DNA of 64,000 nucleotides. Origin: Allokutzneria sp. A3M-2-11 16. GTDB taxonomy: Bacteria > Actinomycetota > Actinomycetes > Mycobacteriales > Pseudonocardiaceae. Where the stretch lies: positions 372,001 to 436,000 of the forward strand of contig NZ_JANAVO010000003.1 in assembly GCF_024213555.1 (NCBI RefSeq), given 5' to 3'. Shown here one piece after another: positions 34,401 to 43,311 of the stretch; positions within the stretch are counted from its first letter, which is position 1; each line of letters begins with the position of its first letter. The notes beneath the pieces are model-generated. The model searched no databases and had not been told where the DNA came from. It was given only the letters and a program-made list of their open reading frames with translations. Both the position numbers and the translations under genes were made by a program.

Positions 34401-35368
34401 TGCGACCGTTCCACTACTCCCGCCCGGGTTCGGTCGGCGAGGCGGTGCGCGCGCTCGGGGCGGACCCGGGCGCCGAGGTGATCGCGGGCGGCACCGACCT
34501 GGTGACGTTGCTGCGGGACGGGGTCCGCGCGCCGAGCCAACTCGTCGACGTTAACCGGCTCGGCCTGGACCGCCTGTCCTGGCAGCCGAACGGCAGTGTC
34601 CACATTGGAGCGATGTGCCGCAACGCCGTTGACGACAGCCGGTTGCGCCGCGCGTACCCCGGGCTCGTCCAAGCCCTGCGCTCCGGGGCGTCGCCGCAGA
34701 TCCGCAACCGGGCCAGCTTCGGCGGGAACCTGTTGCAGCGCACCAGGTGCGCGTACTTCCGGCTGCCCGAGTTCGACTGCAACAAGCGCAACCCGGGCTC
34801 CGGCTGCGCCGCGCTGAACGGCGACGGCGCGCAGACCGCGTTGTTCGGGGCGAGCCCGTCCTGCGTCGCGGTGCACCCGTCGGACTGCGCGGTGGCGCTG
34901 GTGGCGCTCAACGCGGTCGTGCACGTCGAGGGACCCGCAGGAGCGCGCCGCATCCCGATCGAGGAGTTCCACGTGCTGCCGGGGGAGACCCCGCAGCGGG
35001 AGACCGCGCTGCGCCGGGACGAGCTGGTCGTCGCGATCGAACTGCCCCCGGCACCGCCCTCGCACTACCTGAAGTTCCGCGACCGGACCTCCTTCGCGTT
35101 CGCGCTGGTCTCGGCGGCCGTCGCGGTGGAGGTGAGCGGCGGAACCGTCCGCTCCGCACGGATCGCGCTCGGCGGCGTGGCGGCCAAGCCGTGGAGATGC
35201 CTTGCGGCGGAACGGGAACTGGTCGGCAAGCCGTTCACCGCGCCGTCCATCGCGAAGGCGGGTGACGCCGCAACCGAGGGCGCGAAACCCCGTCCTGGCA
35301 ACGAATACAAGGTCGAACTCGTCCGCAGGGTAGTCCGGCGGGCGCTGACGGAACTGGGGAACGCGTGA
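34400..35368 (+). CDS. paoB: Aldehyde oxidoreductase FAD-binding subunit (PaoB-like)
   Basis: A 322-residue FAD subunit of the xanthine dehydrogenase family. FAD-binding motifs are EVIAGGTDLVTLL and ASFGGNLLQRT. An insert with RCAYFRLPEFDCNKRNPGSG followed by another Cys, and a further Cys in SPSCVAV, matches the extra [4Fe-4S] cluster characteristic of PaoB rather than of ordinary xanthine dehydrogenases. Its ATG overlaps the paoA stop by one base (TGATG). Confidence 0.92.
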   Translation: MRPFHYSRPGSVGEAVRALGADPGAEVIAGGTDLVTLLRDGVRAPSQLVDVNRLGLDRLSWQPNGSVHIGAMCRNAVDDSRLRRAYPGLVQALRSGASPQIRNRASFGGNLLQRTRCAYFRLPEFDCNKRNPGSGCAALNGDGAQTALFGASPSCVAVHPSDCAVALVALNAVVHVEGPAGARRIPIEEFHVLPGETPQRETALRRDELVVAIELPPAPPSHYLKFRDRTSFAFALVSAAVAVEVSGGTVRSARIALGGVAAKPWRCLAAERELVGKPFTAPSIAKAGDAATEGAKPRPGNEYKVELVRRVVRRALTELGNA

Positions 35369-37569
35369 GCGAGCAGGGGATCGGCGCCGCCCTGACGAGG
35401 GTCGAGGCGAGGGACAAGGTGACCGGTGCGGCGCGCTACACCGCGGACGTGGTGCTGCCCGGGATGGCGTACGCGGCGCTCGTCAGCAGCCAGGTGTCAG
35501 CGGGCAGGCTGCGCTCGCTCGATGTGTCGGCGGCGAAGGCGGCACCGGGTGTGCTCGGTGTGTTCAGCCACCTCGACCGGCCGACGTGGCATCGCGTTCC
35601 CGCCATCCCGTACTTCGGCGAGACCCGCATGCCCTTCTCCGACGACCGGATCCACCACGCGGGCCAGCACATCGCCATCGTCGTCGCCTCCACCCGGCAG
35701 CAGGCCGCGCACGCGGCGGCGCTCGTCAAGGCGGAGTACGAGGCGGGCAAACCCGTGCCCACGCTGGAGAAGGCGCTGCCGTCGGCGTATGTGGCGGCGC
35801 AGGGCAACTACGTGAACTTCCCGCAGGAGACCGTCCGCGGTACCCCCGAGGAGGCGCTGGCCGGATCTCCGGTGCGCGTCAAGGCGGAGTACCGCACCGC
35901 GCTGATCAGCCACGCGCCGATCGAACCCTCGGTGACCACGGCGACCTGGGAGGGTGACGAGCTCACCCTCTATGACACCAGCCAGGCCGTCGTGGTGCAC
36001 CGCGGCCTGGTGGCCACGGCGTTCGGCCTGCCGGAGGACAAGGTCCGGCTGGTGTGCCCGCTGATCGGCGGGGCGTTCGGGGCGAAGACGCACGTCTGGG
36101 GGCACACCCTGCTCGTCGCGCTCGCGGCCCGGCGCCTCGGCAGACCGGTCCAGGTGGTGATCACCAGGAAGCAGATGTTCACCACCACCGGGCACCAGCC
36201 GCCGACCGTGCAGCGGATCGAGATCGGCGCCGAGCGCGACGGCAGGTTGCGGGTGATCACCCATGACAGCACCAACTCCACGTCCTTCGTCGCCGAGCGC
36301 CCGGAGAACACCGTCCTGTCCTCGGTCGCGACCTACGCGGTGCCGAACCTGCGCACCCGGGTGCGCCTGGCGCGGATGAACTTCGGCACGCCGACAGCGA
36401 TGCGCACGCCGGGCGACGGCCCCGGCAGCTTCGCGCTGGAGTGCGCGCTGGACGAGCTCGCGCACGAGCTGGGCGCCGACCCGGTGGAGCTGCGCCGCCG
36501 CAACCACGCCGATGTGCACCCGCAGAGCGGGAAACCGTGGAGCGGCAAGAACCTCCTGGAGTGCTACCGCATCGGCGCCGAGCGCTTCGGCTGGCACCGC
36601 AGGGATCGGCGTCCCGGCACGCGCCGCGAGGGCAACGACCTGATCGGCTACGGCATGGCCACCGCCCGCCGCGTGGAGCACCACCGCGCCGCGGAGTCCA
36701 CAGTGGACATCAGGACGGACGGTGGCGTCGTCGTCCGCACCGCCACGCAGGACATCGGCGGTGGCACGCTGACCACCATGATCCAGGTCGCGGCCGACGC
36801 GCTCGGCGTGGCGCCGGACAAGGTCACCATCACCGTGGGCGACACCGATCTGCCGCCGGGCGCACCGACCTTCGGCTCGATCACCTCCGGCAGCAACGGG
36901 AGCGCGGTGCGCCTGGCGGCCCAGGACGCCCGCGGCGCCGCGATCCGCCTCGCCGTGGGGGACAAGGGATCGCCGCTGCACGGGCTCGCGGAGGACGCCG
37001 TTGACGTCCGCGACGGGCGGCTGTTCGCCAAGGCCGACCCCCGGCGCGGGGAGACCTATGCCGTGCTGCTGACCAGGAATCGCGTGAACCCCTTGCGCGG
37101 CAACGGGAAGTACAGTCCTGCGGAAAGCCAGTACGAGACGTCCACGTTCGGCGCGCACTTCACCGAGGTCCGCATCGACCGCGACCTCCCGCGAGTCCGC
37201 GTGGTGCGCCACCTCGCGGTCATCGACTGCGGCATCGTGCTCAACACCAAGACGGCGCGGAACCAGGCGCAGGGCGGCATCATCGGGTCGATCGGCGTCG
37301 CGCTGATGGAGGAGCTCCGGCAGGACCCCGTGTCCGGTCGCGCGCTCGCCCCGGCGCTCACCGACTACCACGTGCCGGTGAACGCCGACATCGGCCAGAT
37401 CGACGTGCACTTCGTCAACAAGCCCGACCACAACTCCAATCCGTTGGGCGCCAAGGGGCTCGGCGAGATCTGCTCGATCGGTGTGTCCGCCGCGGTCGCC
37501 AACGCGGTCTTCAACGCCACCGGCAGGCGCATCCGGGACCTGCCGATCACCCCGCGGCGCCTCCTGTGA
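35365..37569 (+). CDS. paoC: Aldehyde oxidoreductase molybdenum-binding subunit (PaoC-like)
   Basis: A 734-residue molybdopterin subunit. It has an N-terminal domain (RVEARDKVTGAARYTADV), Mo-cofactor binding regions (LIGGAFGAKTHVWGHTLLVA, MRTPGDGPGSFALECALDE, ATQDIGGGTLTTMIQVAADA), and the C-terminal catalytic Glu in GAKGLGEICSIG. It oxidises aldehydes (broad, often aromatic in PaoABC) to acids. GTG overlaps the paoB stop by 4 bp. The cofactor is probably of the MCD type because an XdhC-like gene follows. Confidence 0.93.
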   Translation: MSEQGIGAALTRVEARDKVTGAARYTADVVLPGMAYAALVSSQVSAGRLRSLDVSAAKAAPGVLGVFSHLDRPTWHRVPAIPYFGETRMPFSDDRIHHAGQHIAIVVASTRQQAAHAAALVKAEYEAGKPVPTLEKALPSAYVAAQGNYVNFPQETVRGTPEEALAGSPVRVKAEYRTALISHAPIEPSVTTATWEGDELTLYDTSQAVVVHRGLVATAFGLPEDKVRLVCPLIGGAFGAKTHVWGHTLLVALAARRLGRPVQVVITRKQMFTTTGHQPPTVQRIEIGAERDGRLRVITHDSTNSTSFVAERPENTVLSSVATYAVPNLRTRVRLARMNFGTPTAMRTPGDGPGSFALECALDELAHELGADPVELRRRNHADVHPQSGKPWSGKNLLECYRIGAERFGWHRRDRRPGTRREGNDLIGYGMATARRVEHHRAAESTVDIRTDGGVVVRTATQDIGGGTLTTMIQVAADALGVAPDKVTITVGDTDLPPGAPTFGSITSGSNGSAVRLAAQDARGAAIRLAVGDKGSPLHGLAEDAVDVRDGRLFAKADPRRGETYAVLLTRNRVNPLRGNGKYSPAESQYETSTFGAHFTEVRIDRDLPRVRVVRHLAVIDCGIVLNTKTARNQAQGGIIGSIGVALMEELRQDPVSGRALAPALTDYHVPVNADIGQIDVHFVNKPDHNSNPLGAKGLGEICSIGVSAAVANAVFNATGRRIRDLPITPRRLL

Positions 37570-38444
37570 GGTCGATCTTCCCGGACCTCCTTGAACGCCA
37601 AGGGGAACCGGCCGCCATCGCCACCCTCGTCGACAAGACCGGCAGCGCCCCGCTGCCGGTCGGCTCGGCGATGGTGGTGTGGCGGGACGGCACCGTGCGC
37701 GGCTGGATCAGCGGCGGCTGCGTGGATTCCGACGTGGTCGCCGTCGCGGAACGAGTCCTTCTTGACGGGGTCGCCGAGATCCGCGAGTACGGCCCACCAT
37801 CCCTGATGGGCGTCGGCCTGACCTGCGGCGGTCAGCTGCGGGTGCTCGTCGAGCCCGTCTACCCCGAACTGCTGACCGCCGCCGCTGCCGTGGTGTCCGA
37901 TCGGGCGGTTACGCTGAGCACGGACCTTTCGACCGGGTCGCACAGCCTGTCGTGGTCCTCTGGTGAAGGCTTTTCTTTGCATGGCTCGACGTTCGTCGCC
38001 GGGTTCGCGCCCCGGCCGCTGCTCGTGATCGTTTCCGCGACCGCCGTGACGAACCCGTTGGCGCAGTTGGCTTCCTCATTCGGCTGGCGCGTGGTCGTCG
38101 TCGAGCACCGACCCGTTTTCGCGGCGCAGATCTCCTGCGACGTCGTGCCCCGACTGGATGGTCTGGTCCTGGATCGCCGCTCTGCCGTGGCTGTGCTGAG
38201 CCATGATCCGATGGTGGACGTTCCGGCGATCATGGCCGCTTTCGCGGCTTCCTGTGGCTACGTCGGGGCTATGGGGTCCGCTGTGACTCATGTGGATCGG
38301 GTACGGCGGTTGCGTGCGGCCGGGGCGTCGGATGGTGATCTGGCTCGGCTTCGGTCGCCTATCGGGAGTGCGGGGGTGGGTGGGCGCAGTCCGGTGGAGT
38401 TGGCTGTGGCTATCGGGGTTGAGCTTGGGGTTGCCGCGGTGTGA
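37566..38444 (+). CDS. XdhC/CoxI-family molybdenum cofactor chaperone (PaoD-like)
   Basis: A 292-residue protein. The N-terminal XdhC/CoxI domain has TLVDKTGSAPLPVGSAMVV and ISGGCVDSDVV; the C-terminal Rossmann-like domain has YVGAMGSAVTHVDRVRRLR. Such proteins bind the molybdenum cofactor, assist its sulfuration and insert it into the large subunit. The gene overlaps paoC by 4 bp and closes the operon. Codon use near its 3' end becomes less GC-biased, and the following 230 bp are non-coding. Confidence 0.88.
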   Translation: MRSIFPDLLERQGEPAAIATLVDKTGSAPLPVGSAMVVWRDGTVRGWISGGCVDSDVVAVAERVLLDGVAEIREYGPPSLMGVGLTCGGQLRVLVEPVYPELLTAAAAVVSDRAVTLSTDLSTGSHSLSWSSGEGFSLHGSTFVAGFAPRPLLVIVSATAVTNPLAQLASSFGWRVVVVEHRPVFAAQISCDVVPRLDGLVLDRRSAVAVLSHDPMVDVPAIMAAFAASCGYVGAMGSAVTHVDRVRRLRAAGASDGDLARLRSPIGSAGVGGRSPVELAVAIGVELGVAAV

Positions 38445-38678
38445 GCTTGTGGCTTTGGACTGGCCAGCCTGATTCGGTTGGGTTGATGGCTTGCGTTCGC
38501 TGAGGCCTGGCGCCGCCAGGCGTCTGGCTCAGCGTCGACGTGTTCGACCATGCCGTCCTCGTGCACTGCGTGCCGGAGAAGTTCCGCAACCACGCGAGAA
38601 TCGAGAATGTGTTGGGGCGCTTGGGAAATTCACTCCTTAGAGCCATGATCGACTATTTTCGCGCGATAAAATGTGGTT

Positions 38679-39800
38679 ATGCCCCATGGTGAATTGCTCG
38701 ATGCGATCAAGGCTGCCAGTCGCAAACTGAGCGCGGCGAAGGCCGATCTTGCTGTCGCGTGCCGGGACTACATGAATCAGGTCGAGGGTGGTGACTACAA
38801 CTACATGGGTTCGGAGGTCGGTCCTGAACTCGCGATCTCCCGTCGTAAGGCGGATGCGATGTTGTCGCGCGGGTACGAACTGACCGAGCGTCCGGCGATT
38901 TTGTTGGCGATGGCCGAAGGCCGGATCGACGAAAGCAAGGCGCTACTGATCCTGGACCAGATCAGCGTCCTCTCGGAGAGCCACAAGGTGATCGTCGAAG
39001 ACGACCTCCTGGAATACGCGGAAACTCGCACGTACACGTCGGTGCGCAGGCATGCTCAGACGGTGATCCACAAGCTCGACCCGGATGCCGCGCTGCGTCG
39101 GCACAAGAAGGCGACCAAGGAACGGGCGGTGGAGAAGCGCGATCTCGATGACGGCATGTCCTCGCTCCGCTTCGTGGTACCCGCGCTGGAGGGGGTGTTG
39201 ATCTATGACCGGATCGATCGGATCGCCCGAGCGTTGCCGAAGGATGACCGGACGTTGGACCAGAAGCGCGCCGACGTAGCCATGGATGTGTTGCTGGGCA
39301 AGGAAACCGGCGCTCCCCAGGGTGAGGTTCGGGTGTATCTGACCATGCCCGTCACCAGTGTCATCGGCATGAACGATGACCCGGCGATGCTGCACGGCTA
39401 CGGACCCCTGCCCGCCGAGATCGCCCGCGACGTCGCCGCTGGTGGGATCTGGAAGCGCATCCTCACCGACCCCGTCACCGGCATGGCCGAAGAAGTCAGC
39501 GATGTCTACCGGCCGACCGCCAAGCAGCGGGAACTCATCGCGGCCCGGTTCCCCAGGTGCACCGCGATCGGCTGCCAGCAGCCCGCACACCGCTGCGACC
39601 TGGACCATTGCTGCCGCTACGACGGGACCAACACCACGGTCAAGAACTTGCGGCCGAAGTGCAGGCACCACCACCGGATGAAGCACGAAACCAGCTGGCG
39701 CTGCGAGAACCTCGACGATGGACGGCACGTGTGGACCTCACCCAGGGGGAAGGTCTACGAAACCGAACTGGAGCCCATCGCCGAACCCGCACCCTTCTGA
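38679..39800 (+). CDS. DUF222-domain HNH endonuclease family protein (13E12-repeat type)
   Basis: About 373 residues. The N-terminal two thirds match DUF222 (13E12 family), with AISRRKADAMLSRGYELTE and ALLILDQISVLSE. The C-terminus has an HNH nuclease-like Zn motif: PRCTAIGCQQPAHRCDLDH, then LRPKCRHHHRMKHE. These genes are multicopy in actinomycetes, often near mobile or repeated DNA; function is unproven. The start is uncertain: ATG 38679 or GTG 38673, with no clear ribosome-binding site. Upstream DNA is less GC-rich, and a family A repeat lies directly downstream. Confidence 0.85.
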   Translation: MPHGELLDAIKAASRKLSAAKADLAVACRDYMNQVEGGDYNYMGSEVGPELAISRRKADAMLSRGYELTERPAILLAMAEGRIDESKALLILDQISVLSESHKVIVEDDLLEYAETRTYTSVRRHAQTVIHKLDPDAALRRHKKATKERAVEKRDLDDGMSSLRFVVPALEGVLIYDRIDRIARALPKDDRTLDQKRADVAMDVLLGKETGAPQGEVRVYLTMPVTSVIGMNDDPAMLHGYGPLPAEIARDVAAGGIWKRILTDPVTGMAEEVSDVYRPTAKQRELIAARFPRCTAIGCQQPAHRCDLDHCCRYDGTNTTVKNLRPKCRHHHRMKHETSWRCENLDDGRHVWTSPRGKVYETELEPIAEPAPF

Positions 39801-39893
39801 ACCGACGAGCGTCCATAGTGGACAATCGTGGTCGAGCGCAGTGCCGTTCAGCGGCGAGGTGTTGATCCCGTCAAGGGTGTCGTTGTGCACCCC

Positions 39894-40030
39894 GCACACC
39901 ACGTAAACTGTGCCCATGCGCCTCAACCGCCCTCGCACCCCACCCGCGGCGGCCGCAACCTAGGTAACCCCGTTTCGTACTCATAACGGGGAAGAGAGCG
40001 CTCCCAAATCCCGGCAAGAGTACGAAACGG
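39894..40030 (+). repeat. Dispersed palindromic element family A, copy 3 (with mini-ORF)
   Basis: It starts with CGCACACC, then the -10-like TAAACT (39904-39909) and, 6 nt later, an ATG (39916) opening a 15-codon ORF (starts MRLNRPRTP) that stops at TAG 39961-39963. The hairpin core follows: CCCCGTTTCGTACTC (39968-39982), interior GAGCGCTC, and GAGTACGAAACGG (40018-40030). The mini-ORF has the same length as in copy 2 but a partly different sequence, sharing N/T-R-P-x-T-P. The whole 302-bp gap between the HNH gene and the GntR gene contains nothing else recognisable. Confidence 0.8.
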
Positions 40031-40102
40031 AAGTTCTCTAGCGACCTCAGTGCAAGAAGAGGTGTGCGCGTGGGGTGGGGTGGACCCGTTGTTCCCGCCG
40101 GT

Positions 40103-40828
40103 CTACTCCCAGACGACGACGTTGCGACGGGTGGGAACCGAAGCGGAGTTGGACGCGAACAGCTCGGGGGAGCGCGCGCGGATGCGTTCGATGTCGGCGA
40201 AGACCGCCCGGAGGTGGACGCGCATCGCCCGGCGGGCCAGATCGGCGTCGCCGCGGCGGACGGAGCGGAAGATCTCCACGTGCTGGTCGGCGAACTCCGC
40301 CGGGGACTGCGCGTCGTACAGGCCGAGGCGGCGGGCGCGGTCGAGGTGACCCTTGGCGGCCACGACGGTCGCCCAGGCGCTGGCGTGACCGCTGAGGCGC
40401 AGCAAGCCGAGGTGGAAAGCCTCGTCGAGCGCGAAGAACTCCTCCAGGTCGATGCCGGGCCGCCGTTGCTGTTCGAGGTTGGCCTCAAGCTCGGCGACCA
40501 GGGCGGGGTCCAGCTCCTCGGGCAGGTCTTCGAGGGCGGCCAGCTCCACGGCCTCGCGGAGGAACTGGGCGTCGGCGACCTTCTCCGGGTCCACCCGCGA
40601 GACGAAAGACCCGATCTGCGGGAAGACCTGCACCAAACCCTCTTCGGACAACAGGATCAGGCTCTCCCGCACCGGTGTGCGGCTGACGCCCATCGCGGCG
40701 GCCAGCTCGTTCTCCGACAGCGCGGCGCCGGGCGGCAGCTCCATGGTCAGGACCTTGCGGCGGAGCGCCTCGTAGACCTCGCGGCGGTTGGACTTCTTCC
40801 CGGCTGAGCTGGCCACGGCGCCCATCAT
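40103..40828 (-). CDS. GntR-family regulator (FCD type) of the mannonate dehydratase-like gene
   Basis: A 241-residue regulator: GntR winged helix (REVYEALRRKVLTMELPPG, then LAAAMGVSRTPVRESLILL) and FCD effector domain (ALDEAFHLGLLRLSG, ADQHVEIFRSVRRGD). It is divergent from a ManD-like gene, and the 79-bp gap holds a perfect CTTGTATACAAG palindrome, so it almost certainly represses that gene until a hexuronate-derived ligand is present (inference from family members such as UxuR-type regulators). Confidence 0.9.
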   Translation of the reverse strand: MMGAVASSAGKKSNRREVYEALRRKVLTMELPPGAALSENELAAAMGVSRTPVRESLILLSEEGLVQVFPQIGSFVSRVDPEKVADAQFLREAVELAALEDLPEELDPALVAELEANLEQQRRPGIDLEEFFALDEAFHLGLLRLSGHASAWATVVAAKGHLDRARRLGLYDAQSPAEFADQHVEIFRSVRRGDADLARRAMRVHLRAVFADIERIRARSPELFASNSASVPTRRNVVVWE

Positions 40829-40866
40829 AGGGTCGCCGCGGCCTTGACAACGTCGATCGACCGGAT

Positions 40867-40878
40867 CTTGTATACAAG
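40867..40878. promoter_or_regulatory. Predicted GntR operator
   Basis: Perfect 12-bp palindrome CTTGTATACAAG between divergent GntR and ManD-like genes, 30 bp upstream of the latter's GTG. It fits the TNGTNNACNA-type consensus of FadR/UxuR-branch GntR operators, and its A/T content stands out in this GC-rich DNA. It could overlap the ManD promoter and so act as a repressor site. Confidence 0.7.
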
Positions 40879-40907
40879 TACTGGTTCATCAGAACGGAGG
40901 AGGGGTC

Positions 40908-42116
40908 GTGAGCACGATCGAGCGCGCTGAGGTCCTCGTCGCCTCGCCCGGCCGCAACTTCGTCACGCTCAGGATCACCACGTCGGACGGGGTGACCGGG
41001 CTCGGCGACGCCACGCTCAACGGTCGGGAGCTGGCGGTCGCGTCGTACCTGCGCGACCACCTCGTGCCCCTGCTCATCGGGCGCGACCCGGCCCGCATCG
41101 AGGACACCTGGCAGTACCTCTACCGGGGCGCGTACTGGCGGCGCGGGCCGGTGACGATGACCGCGATCGCGGCCGTCGACACCGCGCTGTGGGACATCAA
41201 GGGCAAGGTCGCGGGACTGCCGGTCTACCAGCTGCTGGGCGGGCGCTCGCGCGACGGCGTGATGGTCTACTCGCACGCGAGCGGCACCGATGTGGAGTCG
41301 TTGCTCGACGACGTCGCCCGCTTCCGAGAACTCGGCTATCTCGCGGTGCGCGCACAGGCCGCCGTGCCGGGAATCGGTGGCAGCTACGGCGTGCGCGCGG
41401 GCAAGGTCTACGAGCCCGCCGCCACGGCGCTGCCCGACGAACAACCGTGGAGCACCGAGGCGTACCTGGACTTCGCGCCGGGCTACCTGGCCGCGGTCCG
41501 CGACCGCTTCGGCTTCGATTTCCATCTGCTGCACGACATCCACCACCGGCTGACCCCGATCGAGGCGGCCCGGTTCGGCAAGTCGGTCGAGGACCTCCGG
41601 CTGTTCTGGATGGAGGACCCGACCCCGGCGGAGAACCAGGAGGCGTTCCGGCTGATCCGGCAGCACACCACCACGCCCATCGCCGTGGGGGAGAACCTCA
41701 GCTCGATCTGGGACGTGCAGCACCTGATCACCGAGCAGCTGATCGACTACGTCCGCACCACGGTCGTGCACGCCGGGGGCATCACCCACCTGCGGCGGAT
41801 CTTCGACCTCGCGGCGCTGTACCAGGTGCGCACCGGCTCGCACGGCGCGACGGACCTCTCCCCGGTCACCCTGGCCGCCGCGGTCCACCTCGACATCGCC
41901 GTGCCCAACTTCGGCATTCAGGAGTACATGGGCTTCGCGGACGAGGTCGACGAGGTGTTCCACAGCGGCGTCCGCTTCGAGAAGGGAATGCTGCTGCCCT
42001 CGGAGGAACCCGGGCTCGGCGTGAGCTACGACGACGAAGCCGCCGCGAAGTTCCCCTACGACCCCCGTTATCTCCCGGTGGCGCGCCGCCTCGACGGTTC
42101 GATGCACGACTGGTGA
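40908..42116 (+). CDS. manD: D-mannonate dehydratase-like enzyme, enolase superfamily
   Basis: A 402-residue member of the ManD/RspA subgroup of the enolase superfamily. Recognisable are [36 protein letters not shown], the metal ligands in [18 protein letters not shown] and AVGENLSS, and the catalytic His of [12 protein letters not shown]. ManD converts D-mannonate to 2-keto-3-deoxygluconate in hexuronate breakdown, although several subgroup members have little activity. The GTG start has a GGAGGAGG ribosome-binding site. Control by the divergent GntR gene is likely. Confidence 0.9.
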   Translation: MSTIERAEVLVASPGRNFVTLRITTSDGVTGLGDATLNGRELAVASYLRDHLVPLLIGRDPARIEDTWQYLYRGAYWRRGPVTMTAIAAVDTALWDIKGKVAGLPVYQLLGGRSRDGVMVYSHASGTDVESLLDDVARFRELGYLAVRAQAAVPGIGGSYGVRAGKVYEPAATALPDEQPWSTEAYLDFAPGYLAAVRDRFGFDFHLLHDIHHRLTPIEAARFGKSVEDLRLFWMEDPTPAENQEAFRLIRQHTTTPIAVGENLSSIWDVQHLITEQLIDYVRTTVVHAGGITHLRRIFDLAALYQVRTGSHGATDLSPVTLAAAVHLDIAVPNFGIQEYMGFADEVDEVFHSGVRFEKGMLLPSEEPGLGVSYDDEAAAKFPYDPRYLPVARRLDGSMHDW

Positions 42117-42491
42117 CCACTTTGGACTCGGAGCGTTTCACCGCGCGCACCAAGCGGTTTACGCCGAAGCCGCCGCGGCGCACGGGCGAGCCATGGGGGA
42201 TCGACGTCGCTGCGGCAAAGCGCGCGAGTGCGGCGCGAGTGATCGCCGCCGACGTGGCCGCTTCGCCGCTCGCGATCACCCGTGCGCTCGTCGACGAGAT
42301 CACCGACGCGGTCCGAGCCCTGGGCGACGGACTCGACCCGAGCCCGTTGATCGTGGCGGAGTTCGACCTGGAACGCGCCGCCGGACCCGGTGGCGGCAAG
42401 GTCCTGCTCCGCACCAGCGGTGGTCGGCGAAGGCGAGCCGGACGCCGAGGCCGACGAACAAGCCCGCCCACCGACAATCAGCCGCCGTTGA
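42113..42491 (+). pseudogene. Possible frameshifted small ORF downstream of manD
   Basis: A GTG overlapping the manD stop (GTGA) opens a frame with clearly GC3-biased codons for about 102 residues (starts [20 protein letters not shown]; later VRALGDGLDPSPLIVAEFDL). Near base 42419 the codon bias leaves this frame and continues in the next one (VVGEGEPDAEADEQARPP), ending at TGA 42489-42491. Read together this would be a protein of about 125 residues of unknown function, broken by a one-base shift. A sequencing error, a real frameshift or a non-coding stretch cannot be told apart. Confidence 0.4.
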
Positions 42492-43260
42492 TGTCCTGCG
42501 GTGAGTGCCTCAGCTGTCGAACCGCCTCCGCGATCGCGACACGGCGAGCCCCGCGAACGGCGTCGGACAACGGCTTGAGCGCTTCGGTTCGCGCCCGCGC
42601 CGCCGAAGCCGACACCGCGCCGCCCGCGTCGTCGCCGAGCGCGGCGCGGAGGATCGCCTCGACCTCGTTCGCCCGCTCCAGCACCCGCAGCGAGCGCGGC
42701 GGCATCGCGGGCGGCCACGCCAGCCGCGGCCGGGCCGAGATGAACTCGGCGATCTCCGCCCGGACGTTCGGCCGGTGCCGCGCGACGTCCAGGGACACCA
42801 GCGTCGCCGCGGCCTCGCGCACCGCGATCGTCATCCCGTGCTCCGCCTCCCCGATCGGGGTGTGGTCCGCCCCGGGGGAGCCGGGCAACGGGAACACCGT
42901 CCAGCGCAGCACTCCGTCGGCCACGTCGTCCGGGACCGCCGCGAGGCCCGCGCCCGCGAACACGACCGCCTCGCCGCGCTCCAGCGCCGGAGGCATCGCC
43001 GGGCCGGCTCCGCCGAGACCCCGGACATCGCCGGGAACCGGGAGCACGAGCGCCGCGCCGTCAGCGCCCGACCTGCGCAGGGCCGCCAGCCACAGCGCAG
43101 GTCCCGCCGCGCGCTCCCCGTCGACGGGCAGGCCCGTGCGAGTGGCGGTCTCGTGGTCGGCGGCGACGACCTCCTGAAGCTCGCCCCACACCGTCAGGGC
43201 GTCGAGAACGTCGTCGGCCGCGGCCGCGCCGTGCAGCCACGCGGAGGCCCACACGGCCAT
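42478..43260 (-). CDS. Conserved-looking hypothetical protein next to DUF3097
   Basis: A 260-residue soluble protein with no recognised family. It is Ala/Leu-rich with ASAWLHGAAAADDVLDALTV at the N-terminus, a segment with HETATRTGLPVDGERAAGPA, and ERANEVEAILRAALGDDAGG near the end. It has strong GC3 coding bias and no signal peptide. The ATG at 43260 is chosen; an upstream GTG is possible. It is divergent from the DUF3097 gene 51 bp away, and its 3' end overlaps the possible frameshifted ORF on the other strand. Confidence 0.65.
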   Translation of the reverse strand: MAVWASAWLHGAAAADDVLDALTVWGELQEVVAADHETATRTGLPVDGERAAGPALWLAALRRSGADGAALVLPVPGDVRGLGGAGPAMPPALERGEAVVFAGAGLAAVPDDVADGVLRWTVFPLPGSPGADHTPIGEAEHGMTIAVREAAATLVSLDVARHRPNVRAEIAEFISARPRLAWPPAMPPRSLRVLERANEVEAILRAALGDDAGGAVSASAARARTEALKPLSDAVRGARRVAIAEAVRQLRHSPQDINGG

Positions 43261-43311
43261 GGTGGCACTGGGAACAGACACGTTGGTCAAGGATACCGGT
43301 AGGTTCGCGTC

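Noticed and set aside
41189-43177. Long plus-strand frame through manD and the hypothetical gene
   Set aside because: Only the part 42113-42418 shows coding bias; the rest is antisense or out-of-frame sequence.
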